From the NCBI RefSeq assembly GCF_025290915.1, contig NZ_JAOCQE010000038.1, forward strand, positions 1 to 36,568: a stretch of 36,568 nt of DNA. Direction: 5' to 3'. A program made the translations under genes and the position numbers. The DNA comes from Streptomyces sp. 15-116A (GTDB taxonomy: Bacteria; Actinomycetota; Actinomycetes; Streptomycetales; Streptomycetaceae). The stretch's first letter is position 1, and each line of letters begins with the position of its first letter. The notes beneath the pieces were generated by a model. It was not told where the DNA came from. It made no database searches and saw only the letters and a list, made by a program, of their open reading frames with translations. This document shows positions 1 to 8,595 of the stretch, in pieces.

Positions 1-2907
1 GTCGTGCTCGACGACGCGCTCGCGCTGTGGCGCGGCCCCGCCCTCGCCGACCTCCCCGACGCCACCGCCGAGGCAGCCCGCGTGGAGACCCGGCGCCTGG
101 ATGCCCTGCGCGCCCGGCACACCGCCGCCCTCGCCCTCGGGCAGGCCGAGCAGTCGCTGCCCGAACTGACCGCGCTGTGCGACACCCACCCGCTCGACGA
201 ACCCCTCCAGGCCCTGCGCCTGCGCGCCCTGCGCGACACCGGCCGCACCGCCGAGGCCCTGGCCGCCTACGAGGACGTACGGCTGCTGCTCGCGGACCGT
301 CTCGGCTCCGATCCCGGTCCCGAACTGCGGGCGCTGCACGCCGAGTTGCTCAGCCCCGCGGACGGGCCCGCGCCCGCGCCGGAGCCGGTGAGGAGTGAGC
401 CGCGGCGCGGCAATCTGCGGGCGCGGCTGACCTCCTTCGTCGGCCGGGAGGCCGACATCGAGGCCATCCGCGCCGACCTGACCGCCGCCCGCCTCGTCAC
501 CCTGCTCGGACCCGGCGGCGCCGGCAAGACCCGGCTGTCGCAGGAGGCCGGGGAGGCCGTACGGCCGTCTCTGCCGGACGGGGTGTGGCTGGCCGAGCTC
601 GCGCCGGTCGACGACCCCGCCGCCGTCCCCGAGGCGGTGCTCACCGCCGTCGGCGCCCGCGAGACCGTGCTGTACGGCGCCGGCGCCGAAGGCATGCGGG
701 CCGTCGCCGAGCGGCACGACGACCCCGTGGACCGCCTCGCCGAACACTGCGGCAGGCGCCGCATGCTGCTGATCCTCGACAACTGCGAGCACGTCGTCGA
801 CGCCGCCGCCCGGCTCGTCGAGACCCTCCTCGAGCGGTGCCCCGGCCTCACCGTCCTCGCCACCAGCCGCGAACCCCTCGGGGTGCTCGGGGAATTGCTG
901 CGGCCCGTGGAGCCGCTGCCCGAGCCGGTCGCCCTGCGGCTGCTCGCCGAACGCGGCGCCGCCGCCCGGCCCGGCTTCCGCGTCGAGGACGATCCGGAGG
1001 CGTGCGCCGAGATCTGCCGCCGGCTCGACGGACTGCCCCTCGCCATCGAACTCGCCGCCGCCCGGCTGCGGATGCTCACCCCGCGCCAGATCGCCGACCG
1101 CCTCGACGACCGCTTCCGCCTGCTCACCTCCGGCAGCCGCACCGCCCTGCCCCGCCAGCAGACCCTGCGCGCCGTCGTCGACTGGTCCTGGGACCTGCTC
1201 GACACCGACGAACGCGACGTGCTGTGCCGTCTTTCGGTCTTCGCCGGCGGCTGCGACCTCGCCGCCGCCGAGGCCGTGTGCGGGCCCGCCGCCCTGGAGG
1301 CGCTCGGCTCGCTCGTCGACAAGTCCCTGGTGGTGGCCGCCCCTTCGGGTGACGGAGAGATGCGCTACCGGCTCCTGGAGACCGTCGCCGAGTACGCGGG
1401 GGAGCGGCTCGACGAGACCGGGCGGCGCACCGACGCCGTACGCGCGCATCTGACGTACTACCGCGAACTCGCCCGTACCACCGACCCGTTGCTGCGCGGA
1501 CCGCGGCAACTCGCCGCCATCGAGCGCCTGGAGCGCGAGTACGAGAACCTGCGCACCGCCCTGCGCCACGCCCTCGCCCTGCGCGACGAGCAGGAGGCGC
1601 TGTGCCTGACGCTGTCGCTGGCCTTCTACTGGCAGATGCGCGACCTGCGGATCGACGCCCGCAACTGGTGCCGTGAGGTCATGGCCCTCGGCCCCGACCC
1701 GTTCGCCGCACCGGCCCGCCCGGCCGCCCCGGTGTGGCAGCGTTGCACCGACGCCCCGCCGCCCATGACCGGCGAGGTACTCGCCGAGGCCCGCCGCGGG
1801 GTGCATCTGGCGCACCTCGCCTGCATGGACACCGAGCTGGACAACTGGCAGACGCCCGAGGCGCAGGGCAGGCTGCGGGTCATCGCCGCGACGTACGAGC
1901 CGGGCCTGCCGCAGACGTGCCGTTCGCCAGGACTGCTGTGGATCTTCTCCCTGATGCTGACCGGCGACATGGAGCGGCTCTACCGCGCCCTCGACGCCGC
2001 CGTCGACGTCGCCCGTGACACCCCCGGATACGAGTGGGAGCTGGCCGGATGCCTGCAGATCCGGGCCAATATGCTCGCCAACCGCTCGGACCGGGCGGGC
2101 GACGCCACCCGTGACGCGGACGAGGCCCTGGAGATCTACCGGCGGCTCGACGACGCCTGGGGCACCGCGGAGGCCCTGTCGGCGCGCGGCGAGTCACACG
2201 AGCGCCGCGGCCGGTTCGACAAGGCGGCCGACGACTACGCGGCCGCGATCGAGCACGCCGAACGCCTGGGCGCTCGGGCCCAGATCGCCGTCCTGTCCGC
2301 CCGCCTGGGCAGCGCTCTGCTGGAGGCGGGGGAGGCCGAGCGCGGGGAGCGGCTGCTGCGGGACGTCATCGAGAACACGCGCTGCGGTCACAACGAGGCC
2401 ATGCCCTTCGCCCGGCTGTTCCTGGCCGGCTGGCTCGGCATGACCGGGCGTACCGGCGAGGCGCGGCACCAACTGGACCGGCTGCGCGAGGAGTTCCGTA
2501 TCGCGCACTACGTCGTCTTCGACGCGTTCATCCTCGGCGCCGAGGGCTGGCTGGACGTCTTCGAGGGGGACGACGAGCGGGCGCTGGACACGTTCCGCCG
2601 GGCGCTGGAGCGGTCGTACGACCCGTTGAGCGCGGCCATCGCGCCCCAGATGCGCAGCGCGCATCTGACGGGGGCCGCGATGGCCCTCGCCGGGATCGAC
2701 GGCGGGCGGCGCGCCCGGGACGCGGCCCGCTGCCTGGGCGCCGCCGACTCCTGGCTGCCGCCCGGCCATGTCGCCGGGGGAGTGGAACGCACCTGCCGCG
2801 AACGCGCCGAGGAGCGCATCCGGGCCGTCCTCGGCGACGAGGCGTATGCGACCGCGTACGCGCAGGGCGGCGGCCTCACTCCCGAGGAGGCCGCCGCCCT
2901 GCTCTAG
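1..2907 (+). CDS. AfsR/SARP-family transcriptional regulator, 5'-truncated by window edge
   Basis: The reading frame is open from base 1 and stops with TAG at 2905-2907, so the 5' end, which should hold the winged-helix DNA-binding domain, lies outside the window. The visible 968 codons start inside a bacterial transcriptional activator domain (BTAD, about residues 1-115, with ALWRGPALADLPDA and HPLDEPLQALRLRAL). An NB-ARC-type ATPase follows, with Walker A GPGGAGKT near residue 170, Walker B-like LLILDNCEH near 256 and a downstream ATSREPLG motif. The C-terminal half carries TPR-like helical repeats (for example RGRFDKAADDYAAAIEHAERLG). The architecture is that of large SARP/AfsR-like regulators, which often act on secondary metabolism. 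The gene runs convergently into the DrrB-like permease with only 8 nt between stops. The target genes cannot be told from sequence. Confidence 0.9.
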   Translation, partial: VVLDDALALWRGPALADLPDATAEAARVETRRLDALRARHTAALALGQAEQSLPELTALCDTHPLDEPLQALRLRALRDTGRTAEALAAYEDVRLLLADRLGSDPGPELRALHAELLSPADGPAPAPEPVRSEPRRGNLRARLTSFVGREADIEAIRADLTAARLVTLLGPGGAGKTRLSQEAGEAVRPSLPDGVWLAELAPVDDPAAVPEAVLTAVGARETVLYGAGAEGMRAVAERHDDPVDRLAEHCGRRRMLLILDNCEHVVDAAARLVETLLERCPGLTVLATSREPLGVLGELLRPVEPLPEPVALRLLAERGAAARPGFRVEDDPEACAEICRRLDGLPLAIELAAARLRMLTPRQIADRLDDRFRLLTSGSRTALPRQQTLRAVVDWSWDLLDTDERDVLCRLSVFAGGCDLAAAEAVCGPAALEALGSLVDKSLVVAAPSGDGEMRYRLLETVAEYAGERLDETGRRTDAVRAHLTYYRELARTTDPLLRGPRQLAAIERLEREYENLRTALRHALALRDEQEALCLTLSLAFYWQMRDLRIDARNWCREVMALGPDPFAAPARPAAPVWQRCTDAPPPMTGEVLAEARRGVHLAHLACMDTELDNWQTPEAQGRLRVIAATYEPGLPQTCRSPGLLWIFSLMLTGDMERLYRALDAAVDVARDTPGYEWELAGCLQIRANMLANRSDRAGDATRDADEALEIYRRLDDAWGTAEALSARGESHERRGRFDKAADDYAAAIEHAERLGARAQIAVLSARLGSALLEAGEAERGERLLRDVIENTRCGHNEAMPFARLFLAGWLGMTGRTGEARHQLDRLREEFRIAHYVVFDAFILGAEGWLDVFEGDDERALDTFRRALERSYDPLSAAIAPQMRSAHLTGAAMALAGIDGGRRARDAARCLGAADSWLPPGHVAGGVERTCRERAEERIRAVLGDEAYATAYAQGGGLTPEEAAALL

Positions 2908-2915
2908 AGCCGCTG

Positions 2916-3794
2916 TCAGCTCTTGGTGCGGAACTTGTGGATCGCGACCGGGGCCATCATCAGCGTGAGCGCCACCGACCAGCCCAGCGTCATCCACAGG
3001 TCGTGCGCCACCGGGCCGCCCACCATCAGCCCGCGCGCGGCGTCCGCCAGCGAGGACAGCGGGTTGTACTCGGTGAAGTTCTCCAGCCAGCCCGGCATCG
3101 ACCCGGGCGGCGCGAAGATCGACGAGCCGAACTGGAGCGGCATCAGCACCAGGAAGCCCATCGCCTGCACCGACTGCGCGTTCTTCATGATCACGCCCAG
3201 GGTGAGGAAGATCCACATCAGGGCCGAGCCGAACACCACGGACAGGCCCACGGCGGCGAACAGCCCCGGCCAGTTGGTGATGTCGAAGCCGACCAGCACG
3301 CCGACGATCATCAGGATCGTGGTGGCGATCAGCATCCGCACCAGCTCGACCGCGATCTTCGCGAACAGCACCGAGCCGCGGCCGATCGGCAGCGAACGGA
3401 AGCGGTCCATCACACCGGAGTTGAAGTCCTGGTTGAAGCCCGTGCCGACCCCCTGGGCCATGTTCATGCCCATCATGGCCATCAGGCCGGGCACGATGTA
3501 CTGCACATACGCCTCCTGCCCGCCGCCCAGTGCCTGCCCGATCGAGCCGCCGAAGACGTACACGAACAGCAGGGTGAACACGATCGGGAACAGCACGGCG
3601 TCGAACATCGACTCCGGGTCCTGCCGGATCCACAGCAGATTCCGGCGCACCAGGGCGCCGGTGTGCCGCAGATGCCCGCGCAGCGAGATCCGCGCGTCGG
3701 CGGCGAGGTCGGCCTTGGTCGGGGGGATGGTGTTCGAAGGGGCGGCGCGAAGCGCCTCGTTCAGCGCGGTGGTGGGCGACGGGTGGGAGCTCAT
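2916..3794 (-). CDS. ABC-2 type multidrug exporter permease (DrrB-like)
   Basis: This 292-residue protein has a hydrophilic N-terminus, then about six hydrophobic segments starting at FDAVLFPIVFTLLFVYVF and ending with GWSVALTLMMAPVAIH. That is the layout of ABC-2 family permeases such as the daunorubicin exporter subunit DrrB. The segment PGLMAMMGMNMAQGVGTGFNQDFNSGVMDRFRSLPI is typical of that family. Its ATG overlaps the TGA of the upstream ATPase gene (ATGA, 3791-3794), so the two are translationally coupled and should form one transporter. The substrate is unknown. DrrAB relatives export anthracyclines and other hydrophobic drugs, but many paralogues have no known ligand. Confidence 0.93.
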   Translation of the reverse strand: MSSHPSPTTALNEALRAAPSNTIPPTKADLAADARISLRGHLRHTGALVRRNLLWIRQDPESMFDAVLFPIVFTLLFVYVFGGSIGQALGGGQEAYVQYIVPGLMAMMGMNMAQGVGTGFNQDFNSGVMDRFRSLPIGRGSVLFAKIAVELVRMLIATTILMIVGVLVGFDITNWPGLFAAVGLSVVFGSALMWIFLTLGVIMKNAQSVQAMGFLVLMPLQFGSSIFAPPGSMPGWLENFTEYNPLSSLADAARGLMVGGPVAHDLWMTLGWSVALTLMMAPVAIHKFRTKS

Positions 3795-4816
3795 ACGGCG
3801 ACCTCCTCGCGGGGCTCGGCGGGCACGGTGTCCTGCGGGGCACTGGCGCGGTGGCCGGTGAGCGACAGGAACACCTCGTCCAGGCTGGGCAGTTCGGTGG
3901 TGATGGAGGACAGGGTGATGCCCCGCGCGGTGACGGCGCCGACGACCGCGGTCAGCTGCTCGTCACTGAGGATCGGCACCAGGACGGCACCCCGCTCGGC
4001 GTCCACCGTGCTGGTGGCGAGCCCCGTGAGGCCCAGCTCGTCCAGGGCCGCCGCCAGCGGGCGCAGCTGCAGCGGGTCGGCCGGGCGGACCCGCAGCGTA
4101 CGGCCGCCGACCTTGGCCTTCAGCTCCTCGATGCCGCCGTTCGCGATGACGCGGCCCCGGTCCACGACCGTCAGCTCGGAGGCCAGCTGCTCGGCCTCCT
4201 CCATGTACTGGGTGGTCAGCAGCACGGTCACCCCGTCGCCGACCAGCCGCTTCACCTCGTCCCATACCTCGTTGCGGGTGCGCGGGTCCAGTCCGGTGGT
4301 CGGCTCGTCCAGGAACAGCACGGCGGGGCGGCCGATCATCGAGGCGGCGAGGTCGAGGCGGCGGCGCATACCGCCGGAGTACGTCGACGCGGGGCGCTTC
4401 GCCGCCTCGGTGAGGGAGAAGCGCTCCAGCAGCTCGTCGGCGCGGGCGCGGGCCTCCTTGCGGGGCAGGTCGAGCAGCCGGCCGATGAGGTACAGGTTCT
4501 CCCAGCCGGGGAGTTTCTCGTCGACGGAGGCGTACTGGCCGGTGAGGCCGATCACCCGGCGCAGCTGGCGGGGCTGGCGTACGACGTCATATCCGGCAAC
4601 GGTCGCCTGGCCGGCGGTGGGGGCGAGGAGGGTGGACAGGATGCGTACGAGGGTGGTCTTGCCGGCGCCGTTCGGACCGAGCACGCCCATCACGGTGCCC
4701 TCGCGTACGTCCAGGTCGACGCCGTCCAGTGCCTTGGTCTCGCCGTAGTGCTTGACCAGTCCCCGTACGGTGACGGCGCGTCCGGCGCCGCCGGGGTGTG
4801 TGTCGTTTCGCGTCAT
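3791..4816 (-). CDS. ABC transporter ATPase, daunorubicin-resistance (DrrA) type
   Basis: The protein has 341 residues. It shows Walker A GPNGAGKT (47-54), the ABC signature YSGGM (146-150) and Walker B LFLDEPTTGLDPRT (168-180). The extended C-terminal domain (LKAKVGGRTLRVRPADP, then SLDEVFLSLTGH) is characteristic of the DrrA subfamily. It should energise the DrrB-like permease encoded immediately downstream with a 4-nt overlap. The ATG at 4816 has only a G-rich stretch directly before it rather than a well-spaced ribosome site, so the exact start is less sure than the identity. The 210-nt upstream region holds three copies of an 18-bp operator-like repeat, which suggests repression by a dedicated regulator not adjacent to the operon. 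Confidence 0.93.
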   Translation of the reverse strand: MTRNDTHPGGAGRAVTVRGLVKHYGETKALDGVDLDVREGTVMGVLGPNGAGKTTLVRILSTLLAPTAGQATVAGYDVVRQPRQLRRVIGLTGQYASVDEKLPGWENLYLIGRLLDLPRKEARARADELLERFSLTEAAKRPASTYSGGMRRRLDLAASMIGRPAVLFLDEPTTGLDPRTRNEVWDEVKRLVGDGVTVLLTTQYMEEAEQLASELTVVDRGRVIANGGIEELKAKVGGRTLRVRPADPLQLRPLAAALDELGLTGLATSTVDAERGAVLVPILSDEQLTAVVGAVTARGITLSSITTELPSLDEVFLSLTGHRASAPQDTVPAEPREEVAV

Positions 4817-4879
4817 GCCCCGACGGTGTCATCCACCACCGACAAACCCCCGACACCCGACCGACAGCCACCTTCGCCC

Positions 4880-4994
4880 ACCCGATTCGGTTGGTGGAAA
4901 GGTGACCCCACCCCGGTTGGTCGTAAGGCGATCTGCCGGACTCGGTCGGTGGGCAGTTGCCCCTTGGTTCGCCTTTTCGCCGACCGAGTCGGGT
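4880..4994. promoter_or_regulatory. Three copies of an 18-bp operator-like repeat upstream of the DrrAB operon
   Basis: Copies are at 4880-4897 (acccgattcggttggtgg, + strand), 4935-4952 (gccggactcggtcggtgg, + strand) and 4977-4994 (acccgactcggtcggcga, - strand). The shared core is CGA(C/T)TCGGT(C/T)GG, which contains the short palindrome CCGAnTCGG. The copies sit 64-178 bp upstream of the DrrA start and between the panB terminator and that gene. Repeated sites in both orientations look like a cooperative binding array for a repressor. No -35/-10 pair is clear enough to call. Confidence 0.5.
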
Positions 4995-5026
4995 GGGCTG
5001 GGTGGGAAAGAAGGAGGGCAAACGTG

Positions 5027-5064
5027 CGGCAGCCCGTCGACGGGGGAAGATCGACGGGCTGCCG
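5027..5064 (-). terminator. Rho-independent-like hairpin after panB
   Basis: Perfect 14-bp inverted repeat: cggcagcccgtcga at 5027-5040 and its complement at 5051-5064, with a 10-nt loop. It starts 22 nt beyond the panB stop. No U-tract follows, which is usual for Streptomyces terminators. Confidence 0.8.
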
Positions 5065-5086
5065 TGGGGGTGGTGCCGCTATGGCT

Positions 5087-5962
5087 CTAGTGGACGGAGT
5101 GCTCCTCCTGCGGGAACGTTCCGCCGACGACGTCCTCCGCGAACGCCTTCGCCGCCCCCGTCATCACCGCCCGCAGATCCGCGTACTGCTTCACAAACCT
5201 CGGCACCCGCCCCCCGGTCAGCCCGAGCATGTCGGTCCACACCAGCACCTGCGCGTCCGTCTCAGGCCCCGCCCCGATCCCGACCGTCGGGATGTGCAGA
5301 CTCCGCGTCACCTCGGCCGCCAGCTCCGCCGGCACCAGCTCGAGCACCACCGCGAACGCGCCCGCGTCCTGCACGGCCTTCGCGTCCCGCAGCAGCTGCT
5401 GCGCCGCCTCCTCACCACGCCCCTGCACGCGGTACCCCATCGCGTTCACGGACTGCGGCGTCAGCCCGATGTGCGCCATCACAGGAATCCCGGACTCCAC
5501 CAGCAGTTCGATCTGCCGGTGCGACCGCTCCCCGCCCTCCAGCTTCACGGCCCCGACCCCGGCCTCCTTCACCAGCCGGGTCGCCGAGCGCAGCGCCTGC
5601 ACCGGACCCTCCTGGTACGAGCCGAAGGGCAGGTCGCCGACGATCAGGGCGCGCGAGGTGCCCCGTACGACGGCGGCGGAGAGCATGGTCAGCTCGTCGA
5701 GCGTGACGGGCACGGTCGTGTCGTACCCGAGGTGACAGTTGCCGGCCGAGTCGCCCACCAGCATGACCGGGATCCCGGCCTCGTCGAACACGGACGCGGT
5801 CATCGCGTCGTACGCGGTGAGCATGGGCCACTTCTCGCCCCGCTCCTTGGCGAGGGCGATGTCGCGGACGGTGATACGGCGTGTGCCCTTGCCCCCGTAC
5901 AGCGCCTTGCTGCCGTCGGAGGATGCTGACTTCGCAGTCTGGGCAGCCGAAAGCTGCGTCAT
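5087..5962 (-). CDS. panB: 3-methyl-2-oxobutanoate hydroxymethyltransferase
   Basis: PanB transfers a hydroxymethyl group from methylene-tetrahydrofolate to alpha-ketoisovalerate to give ketopantoate, the first committed step of pantothenate and coenzyme A synthesis; it is a cytoplasmic TIM-barrel enzyme. The sequence has the family blocks [28 protein letters not shown] (with the metal-binding Asp of GDS), [10 protein letters not shown] (second Asp), VKLEGG (Glu) and [19 protein letters not shown] [22 protein letters not shown] chose the ATG at 5962 (MTQLSAAQ) because AGGAG lies 9-10 nt upstream; the frame remains open to 6031, but that extension looks non-conserved. Predicted length 291 residues, near the usual 260-290. 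It is followed by a strong hairpin and appears monocistronic. Confidence 0.96.
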   Translation of the reverse strand: MTQLSAAQTAKSASSDGSKALYGGKGTRRITVRDIALAKERGEKWPMLTAYDAMTASVFDEAGIPVMLVGDSAGNCHLGYDTTVPVTLDELTMLSAAVVRGTSRALIVGDLPFGSYQEGPVQALRSATRLVKEAGVGAVKLEGGERSHRQIELLVESGIPVMAHIGLTPQSVNAMGYRVQGRGEEAAQQLLRDAKAVQDAGAFAVVLELVPAELAAEVTRSLHIPTVGIGAGPETDAQVLVWTDMLGLTGGRVPRFVKQYADLRAVMTGAAKAFAEDVVGGTFPQEEHSVH

Positions 5963-6109
5963 TGCAACGGCTCCTAACACGTCATCTCGAGGCGCCCTGA
6001 CGGCGTCCCCGGACCACGTCCATGGTGGCACCTCGACCCGGCGGAGGCCAGAGGACCCCCTGTGATGTCAACCGGAGACCGGAGCCCGGAGGCAGGAACG
6101 CGGCAAGGG

Positions 6110-6140
6110 ATTCCGATACGAGACGGTCTCGTATCGGAAT
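6110..6140. promoter_or_regulatory. Perfect palindromic operator, probably for the TetR regulator downstream
   Basis: Arms attccgatacgagac (6110-6124) and gtctcgtatcggaat (6126-6140) are exact inverted copies around one central G. The site ends 18 bp before the ATG of the MFS exporter. Position and length fit a TetR-family operator, and a TetR gene is the next gene in the same operon. Binding by that protein is inferred. Confidence 0.85.
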
Positions 6141-6158
6141 TCGTGAGAGTCTGGCCAT

Positions 6159-7748
6159 ATGACTACTCCCGCCGCTCCCGGCCGCCGCGTACCCGAAGCC
6201 GTGCACCGGCGTCGCTGGGCGATCCTCGGCGTGCTGATGCTGAGTCTGCTGATCGTCGTCCTGGACAACTCGATCCTGAACGTCGCCATCAAGACGATCT
6301 CCACCCCGGAGCCCACCGGCCTCGGCGCCACCCAGAGCGAACTCGAATGGGCGATCAACGCCTACACGCTCGTGTTCGCCGGCCTGCTGTTCACAGCCGG
6401 TCTGCTCGGTGACCGCCTCGGCCGCAAGAAGGTCCTGCTCGGCGGCCTCGCGGTGTTCGGCATCGGCTCGGCGCTGGCCGCCTTCTCCGGCTCCCCGGCG
6501 GAGCTGATCGGCTTCCGCGCGGTGATGGGCCTGGGCGCGGCCTTCGTGATGCCGGCCACCCTGGCCGTGCTGATGAACGTCTTCGAACGCGAGGAACAGC
6601 CCAAGGCCATCGGCATCTGGGCGGGCGGCGTCGGCCTCGCCATCGCCATCGGCCCGATCACCGGCGGTCTGCTCCTGGACCACTTCTGGTGGGGGTCGGT
6701 CTTCCTCGTCAACGTGCCGATCGTGCTGCTCGCCCTCGCCCTGATGCTGTGGCTGGTGCCCGACTCGCGCGATCCCCGCCCCGGCCGGATCGACCCGCTC
6801 GGCGTCGTGCTGTCCGTGACCGGCCTGATCCTGCTGGTCTACGGCATCATCAAGGGCGGCCAGCTCGCCGACTTCACCGACGCCACCGTGCTGTCGACGA
6901 TCGGCGCCGGTCTCGCCGTACTCGTCGCCTTCGTGGTGGTCGAGAAGCGCAGCGACCATCCGTCCATCGACGTGACGTACTTCCGCAACAAGGTGTTCTC
7001 CGCCGCGATCGGCGCCATCGCGCTGGTCTTCTTCGCGCTCATGGGCGTCACCTTCTTCGCGGTCTTCTACACCCAGAGCGTGCGCGGCTACTCCCCGCTG
7101 GAGACCGGGCTGCTGATGCTGCCGCTCGCCGCCGCCCAGATGATCTTCGCGCCGCGCGCCCGGCTGCTGGTGAACCGCTTCGGCAACCGCGCGACCACCA
7201 CCGGCGGCCTGCTGCTGCTCGCCGCGACCCTCGCCGCCTTCGCCCTCCTGGACGCCGGCACCCCCATCTGGCTCCTGGAGGTCGTCTTCTTCCTCATGGG
7301 CGCCGGCATGGCGCATGTGATGACGCCGGTCAGCGTCCTCATCATGCAGGCCCTGCCCCGTGAGAAGGCCGGCTCCGCCTCCGCGCTCAGCAACACCTTC
7401 CGCCAGCTCGGGGGCGCCCTCGGGATCGCCGTCCTCGGCTCGGTCCTCTCCACGGCCTACCGCACGAGCATCGAGGACCAGCTGACCGTTCTGCCGCCGG
7501 GCGCCCGCCACGCGGCCGGTGAGTCCATCGAGGCCACCCTGGCCGTCGCCGACCGGCTCGGCGCACGCGGCGAGGCCCTGGCCGGCCCAGCCAACGACGC
7601 CTTCCTGTACGCCATGCACGTCACGGCGCTGTGGGGCGCGGGTGTCGCCCTGGTCGGGGCGATCGTCACCGCCCTGTTCCTGCCCGGCCGTACCCCCGCG
7701 CCCGAAGACGGCGAGCGGGACCAGGAGTTGGTGAGGGCGGCGGACTGA
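6159..7748 (+). CDS. DHA2-family (14-TM) MFS drug exporter
   Basis: This 529-residue membrane protein has about 14 hydrophobic segments. The first is [25 protein letters not shown], the hallmark start of EmrB/QacA-type transporters (motif D1, LDxTxxNVA-like). Motif A is seen as [16 protein letters not shown], and motif C as [15 protein letters not shown]. It should be a proton-driven efflux pump in the cytoplasmic membrane; the substrate is not predictable. ATG at 6159 follows a perfect palindrome by 18 bp. A TetR regulator gene follows 46 nt downstream on the same strand, a classic exporter plus repressor cassette where the ligand of the repressor is usually a pump substrate. Confidence 0.94.
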   Translation: MTTPAAPGRRVPEAVHRRRWAILGVLMLSLLIVVLDNSILNVAIKTISTPEPTGLGATQSELEWAINAYTLVFAGLLFTAGLLGDRLGRKKVLLGGLAVFGIGSALAAFSGSPAELIGFRAVMGLGAAFVMPATLAVLMNVFEREEQPKAIGIWAGGVGLAIAIGPITGGLLLDHFWWGSVFLVNVPIVLLALALMLWLVPDSRDPRPGRIDPLGVVLSVTGLILLVYGIIKGGQLADFTDATVLSTIGAGLAVLVAFVVVEKRSDHPSIDVTYFRNKVFSAAIGAIALVFFALMGVTFFAVFYTQSVRGYSPLETGLLMLPLAAAQMIFAPRARLLVNRFGNRATTTGGLLLLAATLAAFALLDAGTPIWLLEVVFFLMGAGMAHVMTPVSVLIMQALPREKAGSASALSNTFRQLGGALGIAVLGSVLSTAYRTSIEDQLTVLPPGARHAAGESIEATLAVADRLGARGEALAGPANDAFLYAMHVTALWGAGVALVGAIVTALFLPGRTPAPEDGERDQELVRAAD

Positions 7749-7794
7749 CGCGCAGACACCGGCCCACGGCAGCACCAGGGAAGGAAACGACGAC

Positions 7795-8430
7795 GTGAGC
7801 CTCGCCGACACCGCACCCGACGCCGGCAGGGACCCCCGCCAGGACGGCCCCGCACGCGGCCGCCCCCGCAGCGAGGCGCTCGAACGCGCCATCATCGAGG
7901 GCGTGATGAAGCTCCTGGAGGAGGGCGTGCCCCTCGCGGAGCTCTCCATCGAGCGCATCGCCCGCACCGCCGGCGTCGGCAAGGCCACCATCTACCGCCG
8001 CTGGAGCGGCAAGGAGGAACTCTTCGTCGACGTCGTCCGCGCCGCCGAACCCCCGGACCCCGAACTCCCCGGCACCTCCATGCGCGACGACCTCGTCGTC
8101 CTGCTGGAGTCCCTGCGCCGCCGCGGACTCGCGAGCCGGACCTCGGCGATCCTGCACAACGTGCACGCCCAGATGAAGAGCAGCCCGAAAATCTGGGCCG
8201 CCTACCACACCATCGTCATCGAACCGCGCCGCCGCATCGGCCTGGAGGTCCTGCGCCGCGGCCAGGAGAACGGCGAACTGCGCACCGACCTCGACCTGGA
8301 GCTGCTGAACGACATCGTCGTCGGCCCCATCCTCGTCCGCACCGTCATGCGCCCCGACGCCGACCTCCCGGACGACCTCGCCGTACAGGTCGTCGACACC
8401 CTCCTCGAAGGCCTGCGCCCCGCCCGCTGA
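7795..8430 (+). CDS. TetR/AcrR-family transcriptional regulator
   Basis: The protein has 211 residues with an N-terminal TetR helix-turn-helix at about residues 50-71 (LSIERIARTAGVGKATIYRRW) and a C-terminal ligand-binding helical domain. GTG at 7795 is preceded by GGAAGG at a suitable distance. It lies 46 nt after the DHA2 exporter, in one likely operon, and should repress that operon through the palindrome at 6110-6140. The inducing ligand is unknown. Confidence 0.93.
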   Translation: MSLADTAPDAGRDPRQDGPARGRPRSEALERAIIEGVMKLLEEGVPLAELSIERIARTAGVGKATIYRRWSGKEELFVDVVRAAEPPDPELPGTSMRDDLVVLLESLRRRGLASRTSAILHNVHAQMKSSPKIWAAYHTIVIEPRRRIGLEVLRRGQENGELRTDLDLELLNDIVVGPILVRTVMRPDADLPDDLAVQVVDTLLEGLRPAR

Positions 8431-8595
8431 GCACCCGCATGTGCGCATTTCGTCACAGGCGGAACTCGCGCACCCGCCTTGTACGTCCTCGCCCCCGTAC
8501 GGCCGTCGAGAGGCGGCAGGAAAGGAACCGATCATCCCCTAGGGTCTTACGGACACGGGGAGAACGGTGTGCACGGCAGGTTGTGAGGCGACGGT

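Noticed and set aside
5113..5122. Palindrome GGAACGTTCC
   Set aside because: It lies within the end of the panB coding sequence and has no gene downstream in a suitable position.
5963..6031. Longer panB start at 6031
   Set aside because: No ribosome site and a non-conserved extension; the ATG at 5962 has AGGAG at proper spacing.
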